DNA of 8,714 nucleotides from Succinivibrio sp. (GCA_017959135.1 JAGDBH010000367.1:1-8714), one strand, 5' to 3'; counted from the first letter of the stretch, positions 1 through 6,547 are shown. Notes: generated by a model not told the origin, from the sequence alone. Translations and numbers: made by a program.

Positions 1-24
1 AGATTATATCTCGGCCTTTTTTTT
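1..24 (+). terminator. 3' half of an intrinsic terminator, cut by the window edge
   Basis: AGAT (1-4) can pair with ATCT (8-11) around a TAT loop. It is followed by CGGCC (12-16) and a run of eight T (17-24). The arrangement is that of a rho-independent terminator whose 5' arm (expected to end in GGCCG just before base 1) lies outside the window. It would end a plus-strand gene to the left. The missing arm is an inference. Confidence 0.55.
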
Positions 25-221
25 ATGAAAGCACAGAAAGACTTAAATCTACACGAGACAATAAGAATATTACCTCAGATGAGAGGCTTTTAAATCCCAA
101 TAAACTCAATTAGTTAGCAATTATCAAAAAATGCACAATTTGGAATTTAAGAGCACAGCAATAACTCCAAATTTCGAGTTACAGTGGAAATCGATATTAG
201 GCTTTATAAAATCTTTTTGTA

Positions 222-265
222 AACTCCACAAAATCTTAGATGGATTTTGTAACCTATACGGAGTT
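222..265. repeat. Bulged inverted repeat in the glpX upstream region
   Basis: AACTCC (222-227) and ACAAAATC (228-235) are mirrored by GATTTTGT (243-250) and GGAGTT (260-265). The inner stem has 8 bp with a 7-base loop, and the outer 6-bp stem is offset by a 9-base bulge (251-259). AAAATCTT also occurs as a direct repeat at 208-215 and 230-237. There is no T-run, so this is not a terminator. The role is unknown. Confidence 0.45.
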
Positions 266-466
266 AACTAAAAAGAAGCATTAAACATAATAACGAGCCA
301 CAAGGGATATATTCAACAAAAGCTATGCTCCATTAACAAAAGTATAGAATATCTCGAGTACGCTTTCATGAGCTGTTGTGAACGCATTTGCGATCATGAT
401 ATTTTTTGCTCCAAAATTATATTTTTTCCTTTTTTTATCTGATTCGGATCAATTTTTCTTCATTCG

Positions 467-483
467 CGTGTATCATATACACG
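467..483. promoter_or_regulatory. Perfect palindrome, possible operator or leader hairpin of glpX
   Basis: CGTGTAT (467-473) and ATACACG (477-483) form a perfect 7-bp inverted repeat around the 3-base spacer CAT, 88 bases before the glpX start. The palindrome contains TATCAT (471-476), a possible -10 element, although no good -35 lies at the right distance. A dyad over a promoter element would suit a dimeric repressor. I cannot name the regulator. Confidence 0.4.
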
Positions 484-571
484 TTTTAAAAACGCAAAAG
501 ATATGCACGTTTTTCGCACTTGTTTACGAAGTCGATATATATCTTTTCGAACTGCTTTATATGAGGTCAAA

Positions 572-1558
572 ATGCAACAACATTTAGCTGATAAGAATAT
601 CGCTTTGGATTTGGTTCGTGTAACAGAAGCTGCAGCATTAGCATCTGCAAGATTTGTTGGTCTTGGTAATAAAGAATTAGTTGATCGTGCTGCTGTTGAT
701 GCAATGCGTATTGCCTTCCAGAGTATTCATATCAAGGGAACAATTGTTATCGGAGAAGGCGAGAAAGATGAAGCTCCAATGCTGTATACCGGCGAGAAGG
801 TTGGTTTTGGCGATGGTGCTGAATTTGATATTGCTGTTGACCCTATTGATGGAACAAGCTGTGTTGCTGGTGGTAAGCCAAATGGTATTGCTGCTGTTGG
901 TATCGCTCCTAAGGGAACAATGTTTAACCCAGGCCACAGTTTCTACTGTGAGAAGATGGCTGTTGGAGCAGAAGCTGCCAATGTAATCGATCTTGACGCT
1001 CCTATTAAAGATAATCTTGTTAATGTTGCAAAGGCATTAGGTAAGAAAGTTGGCGAACTTAAAGTATTCGTTCTGGATAAGCCTCGTCACGAAAAACTAA
1101 TCAAAGACATTCATCTTGCAGGTGCAAGAGTTATGGTTCATTCTGATGGCGATATTGCTGGTGCTTTAATGGCTATTGACCCAACAACTGATATCGATCT
1201 GTTGGTTGGTATCGGCGGTACTCCTGAGGCTGTTATTACTGCATGTGCTATCAAGGGTACCGGTGGTCAGATGCTTACAAGACTGGCTCCTAAGACAGAA
1301 GCCGAGAAGGAAGCTATTATTAAAGATGGTTTCGATTTAAATGCTATTAGAACAGTTGATGAGCTGATTACATCCGATCAGTGCTTCTTTGCTGCAACCG
1401 GTGTAACTCCAGGTGAACTTCTTGACGGTGTAAGATACAAGGGTGAGTATACTCTGACTTCTTCAATTTCATCTAGAGGCAGAACTGGTACTAGAAGATA
1501 TATTCAGGCATGGCACGATCGTGCAAAGCTGTCAAAAATGAGTTCTGTAGAATACTAA
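572..1558 (+). CDS. glpX: Fructose-1,6-bisphosphatase, class II (GlpX)
   Basis: The product is a cytoplasmic, metal-dependent phosphatase that hydrolyses fructose 1,6-bisphosphate to fructose 6-phosphate in gluconeogenesis. The protein has 328 residues (E. coli GlpX has 336). Family signatures are clear: TESAAL-like VTEAAAL near residue 17, Asp38, the GEGEKDEAPM block at 61-70 with Glu62, DIAVDPIDGT at 86-95 with Asp90 and Asp93, and IGGTPEAV with Glu219. These match the E. coli metal ligands Asp33, Glu57, Asp85, Asp/Glu88 and Glu213. I chose the ATG at 572 rather than the in-frame ATG at 503 because GAGGT (563-567) precedes it at correct spacing and the first 23 residues of the longer frame match nothing in the family. 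The gene stands alone, not beside glpFK. It converges on the SieB-like gene across a shared hairpin. Identification is secure by motif and overall similarity. Confidence 0.95.
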   Translation: MQQHLADKNIALDLVRVTEAAALASARFVGLGNKELVDRAAVDAMRIAFQSIHIKGTIVIGEGEKDEAPMLYTGEKVGFGDGAEFDIAVDPIDGTSCVAGGKPNGIAAVGIAPKGTMFNPGHSFYCEKMAVGAEAANVIDLDAPIKDNLVNVAKALGKKVGELKVFVLDKPRHEKLIKDIHLAGARVMVHSDGDIAGALMAIDPTTDIDLLVGIGGTPEAVITACAIKGTGGQMLTRLAPKTEAEKEAIIKDGFDLNAIRTVDELITSDQCFFAATGVTPGELLDGVRYKGEYTLTSSISSRGRTGTRRYIQAWHDRAKLSKMSSVEY

Positions 1559-1567
1559 TCTAAATAA

Positions 1568-1595
1568 ATAATGCCAGTTTTTAAACTGGCATTAT
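1568..1595. terminator. Hairpin between convergent genes, probable bidirectional terminator
   Basis: ATAATGCCAGTTT (1568-1580) and AAACTGGCATTAT (1583-1595) are perfect 13-base complementary arms around TT. The hairpin starts 10 bases after the glpX stop. The plus strand lacks a strong T-run after it. On the minus strand it is followed by TATTTATTTA, so it may work better for the SieB-like gene coming from the right. Confidence 0.75.
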
Positions 1596-1642
1596 CATCA
1601 TACCTCATCGCTATTTAAGTTCGCGTTCTTTCCTGGATAATG

Positions 1643-2305
1643 CTACGCAGCAACATCCTCGTTCTTGGTTTCAATTTCTCTCATAGTTGTAGCATTCACA
1701 TTTCTTACTGCATTAGCACCGATAAAGATCTTATTCTGGTGATTGTATTTCTGTTTTGCATATTCAGGTCTTGAGTTCATAATCTGAGTAACCTGTTCCT
1801 CTGTCATTTTTCCAAGAGTAAGACCGATTGCCTTATATGTAATGTATGGACGAGCCTCTTTTGCAATGATAATGTCTGCACGGTAGCTTTCGCTGTCATT
1901 TACATTAACGATTCTTAGTACACCGTCGTCAATAAGGTTTCTAACGGTTGGCTCATTAACTGGAAGAGTTAATACTGATTTTCTCTGAAGAACATATTCT
2001 CTTAGCAGTGCTCTCTCAGCAAAATCCAAACCCTCAACAGCCTGCATGATCTTATCCTGTAGCTTTCTACGTGCTTTTTTACTTAAAACAGAATTGATAA
2101 TGGTTAATAAACCCTGGCTGATAAAATTTGATACCTCAATAATAAGTGCAAAATAAAGAACGATTTTATTTGTTTCAATATGTGATGCGAATTCAGTTGA
2201 AATAATCTCCCATGGCATAACTAACATCATTACAGTTAAACAGAATAACCACATCATAATTGTATTTGTAATCTTTAATGCAGAAATAGAATTTTCATGT
2301 TTCAT
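1643..2305 (-). CDS. Superinfection exclusion B (SieB)-type membrane protein
   Basis: This is a predicted inner-membrane protein of 220 residues. Two hydrophobic segments lie at about residues 12-31 and 47-72, followed by a cytoplasmic domain. The stretch from about 90 to 132 (GLDFAERALLREYVLQ, then LPVNEPTVRNLIDDGVL) resembles the core of the SieB-type family, named after a phage-encoded exclusion protein that aborts infection by related phages. Homologues also occur as ordinary chromosomal genes of unknown role. The open frame continues upstream to 2551, but the ATG at 2305 is preferred: GGAG lies 7 bases before it, and the additional 82 residues look like translated AT-rich spacer. No phage genes flank it. 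The family assignment is from remembered sequence patterns and is moderately sure; an antiviral role here is inference only. Confidence 0.65.
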   Translation of the reverse strand: MKHENSISALKITNTIMMWLFCLTVMMLVMPWEIISTEFASHIETNKIVLYFALIIEVSNFISQGLLTIINSVLSKKARRKLQDKIMQAVEGLDFAERALLREYVLQRKSVLTLPVNEPTVRNLIDDGVLRIVNVNDSESYRADIIIAKEARPYITYKAIGLTLGKMTEEQVTQIMNSRPEYAKQKYNHQNKIFIGANAVRNVNATTMREIETKNEDVAA

Positions 2306-2312
2306 ATTGATG

Positions 2313-2316
2313 CTCC
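2313..2316 (-). promoter_or_regulatory. Ribosome binding site deciding the SieB-like start
   Basis: On the minus strand, GGAG is read 7 bases upstream of the ATG at 2305. It supports starting translation at MKHENS, not at the upstream in-frame ATG at 2551. Confidence 0.65.
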
Positions 2317-2542
2317 ATTTTTTGGCGAACTTTAATTCGATAATTTCAATTCTGCATTTGCTGTGCCAAGAGCTTTGTCTGTTTATATTAATCTGATTTA
2401 TAAGGGATTTTTTTGATAGAAGGATTAATTGTTTATTAATCTTTGACTGTGCTGGTGTCAAAATCTTGGAAAAGGAGAAGTAAAGATCTGGAGTCTGAAT
2501 TTCGATATATAGAAGGATAAAAATATTAATAAAGATTTTTTG

Positions 2543-2563
2543 ACAGTCCAAAATTTTGACTGT
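2543..2563. promoter_or_regulatory. Dyad ACAGTC...GACTGT, candidate operator
   Basis: ACAGTC (2543-2548) and GACTGT (2558-2563) flank CAAAATTTT, so the whole site is palindromic except for one additional C. The ten bases TTTGACTGTG at 2555-2564 recur exactly at 2442-2451, where TTTGAC is also mirrored by GTCAAA (2457-2462). This suggests two spaced binding sites for a dimeric regulator. The regulator is not identified. Confidence 0.35.
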
Positions 2564-2670
2564 GATTAATGGTGTTTAATTAAATTGCGCAGTTTTAAGG
2601 CAATTTAAATAAAATTAAATTTTTTTTTGTAAAAATCGAATAATACATAATAATTAGAGCGAGATCATTT

Positions 2671-2676
2671 TATAAT
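2671..2676 (+). promoter_or_regulatory. Candidate -10 element of the glnB promoter
   Basis: TATAAT is a perfect -10 hexamer, 105 bases before the glnB start and downstream of an A/T-tract region that could act as an UP element. No recognisable -35 lies 16-18 bases upstream, so it is either activator-dependent or coincidental in AT-rich DNA. No sigma-54 consensus was seen. Confidence 0.35.
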
Positions 2677-2700
2677 TATGCTTCTTTTCTTAAAGGATGA

Positions 2701-3120
<420 letters not shown>

Positions 3121-3134
3121 TTAAATTTTATAAG

Positions 3135-3716
3135 ATGATTTTAAAAAAAAGTATTATTTCAATTTTGGTTGGAGCGCTTTTTGTTGTTGGATGCGCTTCA
3201 ACACCTCCTTCAAACACTCAAAACCTCTGTTCAATTTTCCAGGAAAAAGACAGCTGGTACGTTTCAGCTCATAAAGTTCACGACAAGTACGGAATACCTA
3301 TTAATGTTGCCATGTCTATAATGGCTCAGGAGTCCGGCTTTGTTGAAGATGCCAAGCCAAAGATGAGATGGTTCGGATTTATTCCTTATGGTCGTGGCAG
3401 CTCTTCGTACGGTTATTCTCAGGCTCAGGATGAAGTCTGGGATGAATATACCAATGAAGCAGGCAGTTTTTTCTCCTCAAGAACCTCATTTGAAGATTCG
3501 CTGGATTTTATTGGCTGGTATATGACCAAGACCAAGAAGATCAACGATGTTAAATTTTCAGATGCATTTAATCAGTATTTAAATTACCATGAAGGCTGGT
3601 ACGGCTACAAAAATAAAACCTACTTAGGGAAAAACTGGCTGGTAGATGTAGCAAGACAGGTTCATGTAAGAGCACTCAATTACAAAAATCAGTTAGAACA
3701 CTGTAATCTGTACTGA
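3135..3716 (+). CDS. SLT-domain lipoprotein, putative lytic transglycosylase
   Basis: This is a putative envelope lipoprotein of 193 residues that would cleave peptidoglycan between N-acetylmuramic acid and N-acetylglucosamine. The signal peptide has a KK start, a hydrophobic core (about 6-18) and the lipobox VVGC with Cys20 as the lipidation site. Ala at +2 predicts outer-membrane sorting. The lysozyme-like SLT domain follows: MAQESGF with the probable catalytic Glu66, then a SSYGYSQ block equivalent to the family GLMQ motif, then YHEGWYGY near the C-terminus. Cys32 and Cys190 could form a disulfide. It resembles an uncharacterised group of short SLT lipoproteins, not a named E. coli Mlt. 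No good Shine-Dalgarno is visible before the ATG, which suggests coupling to glnB 14 bases upstream. Activity is inferred from family motifs. Confidence 0.8.
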   Translation: MILKKSIISILVGALFVVGCASTPPSNTQNLCSIFQEKDSWYVSAHKVHDKYGIPINVAMSIMAQESGFVEDAKPKMRWFGFIPYGRGSSSYGYSQAQDEVWDEYTNEAGSFFSSRTSFEDSLDFIGWYMTKTKKINDVKFSDAFNQYLNYHEGWYGYKNKTYLGKNWLVDVARQVHVRALNYKNQLEHCNLY

Positions 3717-3743
3717 TCTATTCTCAATATTATGTAATAGATA

Positions 3744-3777
3744 ATTTAAAGAAAGATGATTTCATCTTTCTTTAAAT
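3744..3777. terminator. 34-bp palindromic terminator after the SLT lipoprotein gene
   Basis: Bases 3744-3759 and 3762-3777 are perfectly complementary over 16 bp around TT. The core GAAAGATGA/TCATCTTTC is flanked by AAA on the left and TTT on the right, so the right arm itself provides the T-rich tail. It is GC-poor but long, starts 27 bases after the stop, and would separate this transcript from luxS. Confidence 0.65.
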
Positions 3778-3810
3778 CCCAACGACAACTTATATAAAGG
3801 ATGGTTAAAT

Positions 3811-4326
3811 ATGCCACTAGTTGATAGCTTTTTAGTAGATCATACTATTATGCCCGCACCTTCTGTCAGAAAGGCAAAGGTTATGAAAACTCCTAAAGGG
3901 GACACCATTCAGGTCTGGGATCTTCGCTTTAAGAAACCTAACCATGGAAGAATGACTGTTAAGGGAATTCATACTTTTGAGCACTACTTTGCTGGCTTTA
4001 TGCGTGAGCATCTGAATAACCCAGGAGTAATCGAGGTTATCGATATTTCTCCTATGGGATGTCAGACCGGTTTTTACATGAGTTTAATCGGCGAGGCACA
4101 GGGAGATAATGTTGCTAAGTCTTTTGAGCTTGCTCTAAAGGATATTGCTTCTTTAGATGACAATGCCAAGATTCCTGCAGCAAATCCATACCAGTGCGGA
4201 TCATGCGATTTACATTCTTTACAGGATGCAAAAGATATTTCAAAGGAAGTATTAGAAAAGGGTATTGTTGTAGTTAATAATGAAGACATTGCTCTTGATC
4301 CTGAAAAACTTAAGGATCTTGCATAG
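3811..4326 (+). CDS. luxS: S-ribosylhomocysteine lyase (LuxS, AI-2 synthase)
   Basis: This cytoplasmic metalloenzyme cleaves S-ribosylhomocysteine into homocysteine and 4,5-dihydroxy-2,3-pentanedione, the precursor of autoinducer-2. It serves the activated methyl cycle. The 171 residues match the gammaproteobacterial length. Metal ligands are His54 and His58 in HTFEH and Cys129 in YQCG; Cys84 in PMGCQTGFY is the catalytic cysteine, and Glu57 is the general base. The start is supported by AAGGA (3797-3801). The stop TAG shares its final G with the GTG start of gmhB, so the two genes should be co-transcribed and translationally coupled. No promoter is obvious in the short spacer after the 3744-3777 hairpin, so partial read-through from glnB is possible. 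Whether AI-2 is used for signalling cannot be told from this window. Confidence 0.97.
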   Translation: MPLVDSFLVDHTIMPAPSVRKAKVMKTPKGDTIQVWDLRFKKPNHGRMTVKGIHTFEHYFAGFMREHLNNPGVIEVIDISPMGCQTGFYMSLIGEAQGDNVAKSFELALKDIASLDDNAKIPAANPYQCGSCDLHSLQDAKDISKEVLEKGIVVVNNEDIALDPEKLKDLA

Positions 4327-4880
4327 TGAACAAAGCCGCTTTTTTTGACCGCGATGGCGTGATCAATATAGATTATGGTTTTGTTGGACAGATAGAAAAC
4401 TATGACATCATAGATGGTGTACCTCAGGCTTTAAAAATGTTAAAGGATCTGGGGTATTACCTTGTTCTCGTTACAAATCAGTCAGGAATAGCAAGAGGGA
4501 AGTATACCGAGTCAGACTTTCTGAAAGTCACTTCATTTATGCAGGCTAATTTATCTTTATCAGATGCCTGCTTTGACAAGGTTTACTTCTGTCCTCACCA
4601 TCCTAATGCAGATCTTCCTCAGTATCGCTGCGAATGCGAATGCAGAAAACCAAAGAGCGGTATGTTTCTTAAGGCTCAGAAAGAACTGAATCTGGATATG
4701 AGTCAGTGTCTGATGTTCGGTGATCATGCATCCGATCTGATTGCTGCAAAGAATGCCGGAATCAGCGAGCTTTACCTGCTTGGTACTCATCTTAAGGAAG
4801 AGGCTCCGAAGATCGATGGTGCAAAGTGTTTTTTCACCCTTATTGAAAGTGTGAAAAAAATCAAAAATGAAAATAAGTAA
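4326..4880 (+). CDS. gmhB: D-glycero-beta-D-manno-heptose-1,7-bisphosphate 7-phosphatase (GmhB)
   Basis: The product is a HAD-family phosphatase that removes the 7-phosphate from heptose bisphosphate on the route to ADP-heptose for the LPS inner core. It has 184 residues and a GTG start. HAD motif I is FDRDGVIN with Asp8 and Asp10, motif II is VTNQSG (50-54), and motif IV is GDHASD with Asp133 and Asp137. The structural zinc site is present: Cys89 and His91 in CPHHP, then Cys104 and Cys106 in CECRKP. An additional Cys102 makes the run CECEC. The zinc loop separates GmhB from histidinol-phosphatase relatives that lack heptose specificity. It overlaps luxS by one base and has no independent Shine-Dalgarno of note, so it relies on coupling. 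The luxS-gmhB pairing is not the enteric arrangement. Confidence 0.9.
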   Translation: MNKAAFFDRDGVINIDYGFVGQIENYDIIDGVPQALKMLKDLGYYLVLVTNQSGIARGKYTESDFLKVTSFMQANLSLSDACFDKVYFCPHHPNADLPQYRCECECRKPKSGMFLKAQKELNLDMSQCLMFGDHASDLIAAKNAGISELYLLGTHLKEEAPKIDGAKCFFTLIESVKKIKNENK

Positions 4881-4882
4881 CT

Positions 4883-4942
4883 ACTAATTTATTAGTTATA
4901 TATGGCACTTACATTTTGAAAAATAATAATAATTTCAAAATG
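4883..4942 (+). terminator. Two AT-rich hairpins after gmhB, weak terminator candidate
   Basis: ACTAAT/ATTAGT (4883-4888/4891-4896) is followed by CATTTTGAAA/TTTCAAAATG (4912-4921/4933-4942), a perfect 10-bp stem with an 11-base loop. A T-run (4961-4967) comes about 20 bases later. The stems have very few G or C, so efficient termination is doubtful, but nothing else ends the luxS-gmhB transcript before the lpp promoter. Confidence 0.35.
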
Positions 4943-5018
4943 ATATAAATAAAAATTTTGTTTTTTTGCAAGGCAGATCAATGATCGAAAAAAATTAATA
5001 AAATTTTTTGAAAAAAAT

Positions 5019-5047
5019 GTGCCATTCATTAAAAATGCTACTATAAT
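5019..5047 (+). promoter_or_regulatory. lpp promoter
   Basis: The -35 is GTGCCA (5019-5024, four of six matches to consensus). A 17-base spacer leads to a perfect -10 TATAAT (5042-5047), predicting a transcript start near 5054 and a leader of about 60 bases. The DNA upstream (about 4989-5017) is nearly pure A/T with phased A-runs, which suits an UP element and strong expression of the lipoprotein. Confidence 0.75.
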
Positions 5048-5065
5048 TACACTTGCTACGGGGAT

Positions 5066-5099
5066 GAATGATCATTCCCATATTTATCTGTTTAAACAG
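5066..5099 (+). promoter_or_regulatory. Tandem palindromes in the lpp leader
   Basis: Two perfect 12-bp palindromes, GAATGATCATTC (5066-5077) and CTGTTTAAACAG (5088-5099), lie 10 bases apart in the predicted 5' leader of lpp, ending just before the Shine-Dalgarno. In RNA each can form a short 4-bp hairpin with a 4-base loop. GG/CC pairing can extend the first one. They may stabilise the mRNA, regulate translation, or bind a protein as DNA. Confidence 0.4.
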
Positions 5100-5113
5100 T
5101 TTTGGAGATAAAA

Positions 5114-5341
5114 ATGAATAAGTTTCAGGCTACTTTAGCTGTTGTTGCTTTAGGTTCATCAGTATTAGTTGGTTGCGCAAGCAACTCTGCTCTTGAGGCT
5201 AAGATCGATGCTATCGCTGCTGACGTTGACGCTTTAAAGGCTCAGCAGTCTAAGTTAGCAAACGACGTTGCTTTCGTTAAGTCAGACGCAGCTCGTGCAA
5301 ACGATCGTTTAGACAACATGACTCGTCGTTACAAGAAGTAA
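5114..5341 (+). CDS. lpp: Major outer membrane (Braun) lipoprotein Lpp
   Basis: This is an abundant trimeric coiled-coil lipoprotein that ties the outer membrane to peptidoglycan. The precursor has 75 residues: a signal peptide ending in the lipobox LVGC with Cys21 lipidated, Ala and Ser following (outer-membrane sorting), a heptad-repeat helix, and the near-invariant tail DAARANDRLDNM followed by RRYKK. The terminal Lys is the predicted attachment point to diaminopimelate. The ATG at 5114 is chosen over the in-frame TTG at 5102 because GGAG (5104-5107) lies just before it. The mature chain is 55 residues against 58 in E. coli. By eye it has four additional residues near the N-terminus and lacks exactly one heptad. 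Codons are biased to GCT, GAC, CGT and GTT, as expected of a highly expressed gene. It is monocistronic, with its own promoter and terminator. Confidence 0.93.
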   Translation: MNKFQATLAVVALGSSVLVGCASNSALEAKIDAIAADVDALKAQQSKLANDVAFVKSDAARANDRLDNMTRRYKK

Positions 5342-5361
5342 TTTCTTGCTAAGATGATAAG

Positions 5362-5389
5362 AAAAAGGCTCACATTTGTGGGCCTTTTT
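5362..5389. terminator. Strong bidirectional terminator between lpp and thiH
   Basis: AAAAAGGCTCACA (5362-5374) pairs with TGTGGGCCTTTTT (5377-5389) with a single U-G pair. The arms begin with five A and end with five T, so a GC-containing stem with a T-tail is formed on either strand. It lies 20 bases past the lpp stop and 30 bases past the thiH stop, and so serves both converging transcripts. Confidence 0.9.
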
Positions 5390-5419
5390 CGTAACTGTAA
5401 TCCTGATTTCGATCATCAA

Positions 5420-6547
5420 CTACCTAACAGCTGAGAAGAATGTTGTTGAAGCATTCTGAAAAACAGCTTCAAATCCACTGCTTTCCATTGCACTAACAAC
5501 CTCATCTACGGTTCTATTATCATTGACAGTCCATTGTTCAAGATTTTCTCCTTTGTGAGCATATCCACCCGGTTCAGTGGAAGAACCAGCTGATATCGCG
5601 GTTATTCCTACAGGTAAAATAAGATCTCTGAAACTTGCACTTTCTCGTGTACTTAAAGTCAGATCGAGCTCATTATCAAAGATTCTTAATGCACAGATTA
5701 TCTGCAGTAGTTTCGCATCTGAGACTGGAAGTTTTGGTTCAAAACCTCCTGCTGCAGGTCTTAATCGTGGAAAAGAAACTGATAGATTAGTTTTCCAGTA
5801 GTGCTCGCGCATGTAGAGAATGTGTAAAGCTGTAGCGCAAAGGTCAGCTCTCCAGTCATACAGCCCCAGAAGTGAACCTATTCCTACCTTGTCGATTTCA
5901 GCCATTCCTAATCGGTCAGGAGTTTCAAGTCTCCATCTGTAGTCTGCTTTCCTGCCTCCAAGGTGTACCTTACTGTAGTATTCCTTATGATAGGTCTCCT
6001 GATAAACAGATACAGCATCCAGTCCAAGCTCCTTTAGCTGTACGTAATCATCTACAGATAATGGCTGAACTTCCATCTGAAGATAAGTGGCGTACTTCTT
6101 TACAACAGGTAAAACCTGTTTGAAATAATCGATGCCGGCTCTTCGTTCGGATTCACCTGATACAAGCAGGATATTTTTATATCCCATCTTGCTTATTGCC
6201 TGGCATTCCTCTTCAATCTGAGACAGATTGAGAACAACTCGTTTGAATTTGTTCATAACTGAAAAGCCGCAATAAACGCATTTGTTTGAACAAAGATTTG
6301 TCAGGTACAGAGGAAGATACATATTTACACATCTTCCAAATCTGCGTCTTGTTAACTGAGTTGAAATGTTAACCATGTCTTTTAAGTAATGCTTACGCGC
6401 ATTTTCAGAAATAAGTGCTGCAAAGTCATCAACTCCAAGAGGTTCTTTTTTGCTTAAGGCTTTCTCTACATCAGTATCTTTCTGACTGTCGACAAGATTT
6501 ATAAATTTATCTATATCTGTTTTTTCAATAACATCATAGAAACTCAT
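5420..6547 (-). CDS. thiH: 2-iminoacetate synthase / tyrosine lyase (ThiH)
   Basis: This radical-SAM enzyme cleaves tyrosine to p-cresol and dehydroglycine (2-iminoacetate), the glycine-derived precursor used by ThiG for the thiazole ring. It is oxygen-sensitive and takes the place of the aerobic glycine oxidase ThiO. The protein has 375 residues (E. coli 377). The [4Fe-4S]-SAM motif CSNKCVYCGF places the cluster cysteines at 86, 90 and 93, and MYLPLYLTNLC leads into it as in other ThiH proteins. Later blocks include VSGESERRAGIDYF and a VQPLSVDDY strand. The ATG follows the thiG stop directly (TAAATG), and AAGGAGG (6559-6565) sits inside the thiG end, so translation is coupled. It is the last gene of the operon, followed by the bidirectional hairpin at 5362-5389. 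It implies at least microaerobic growth. Confidence 0.95.
   Translation of the reverse strand: MSFYDVIEKTDIDKFINLVDSQKDTDVEKALSKKEPLGVDDFAALISENARKHYLKDMVNISTQLTRRRFGRCVNMYLPLYLTNLCSNKCVYCGFSVMNKFKRVVLNLSQIEEECQAISKMGYKNILLVSGESERRAGIDYFKQVLPVVKKYATYLQMEVQPLSVDDYVQLKELGLDAVSVYQETYHKEYYSKVHLGGRKADYRWRLETPDRLGMAEIDKVGIGSLLGLYDWRADLCATALHILYMREHYWKTNLSVSFPRLRPAAGGFEPKLPVSDAKLLQIICALRIFDNELDLTLSTRESASFRDLILPVGITAISAGSSTEPGGYAHKGENLEQWTVNDNRTVDEVVSAMESSGFEAVFQNASTTFFSAVR

Larger units (their letters stand above)
25..571 (+). other. Long gene-free leader upstream of glpX
   Basis: There is no convincing coding region in about 550 bases. The few short open frames lack ribosome binding sites and resemble no known protein. 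The stretch is strongly AT-rich and contains several inverted repeats: AATTTGGA/TCCAAATT (137-144/166-173), a bulged hairpin at 222-265, and a perfect palindrome at 467-483. It presumably carries the glpX promoter. One weak match is TTGTGA (376-381), 18 bases, then TATTTT (400-405), but no promoter here is strong enough to call. A small RNA cannot be excluded. Confidence 0.5.

Noticed and set aside
25..93. Possible 22-residue leader peptide starting MKAQKD
   Set aside because: The ATG directly follows the terminator T-run, so there is no ribosome site and transcription should already have ended.
503..571. Additional 23 residues at the GlpX N-terminus
   Set aside because: They are not family-like, while GAGGT precedes the internal ATG at 572, which gives a normal GlpX N-terminus.
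378..587. Open frame of 69 codons upstream of and overlapping the glpX start
   Set aside because: It has a non-ATG start, no ribosome site and a low-complexity Phe/Leu/Ile composition, and it overlaps the glpX start in another frame.
681..986. Overlapping open frames on both strands inside glpX, and similar frames inside glnB, luxS, gmhB, thiH and thiF
   Set aside because: They are out-of-frame or antisense to securely identified genes and resemble nothing.
2306..2551. 82-residue N-terminal extension of the SieB-like protein
   Set aside because: It has the Ile/Lys/Asn-rich composition of translated AT-rich spacer. A good GGAG and an ATG at 2305 give a protein that begins just before the first membrane segment.
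4902..5025. Long-range inverted repeat ATGGCAC (4902-4908) / GTGCCAT (5019-5025)
   Set aside because: Only 7 bp over 110 bases of spacer, with no target duplication or coding content, so there is no support for a mobile element. The right copy is better explained by the lpp -35.
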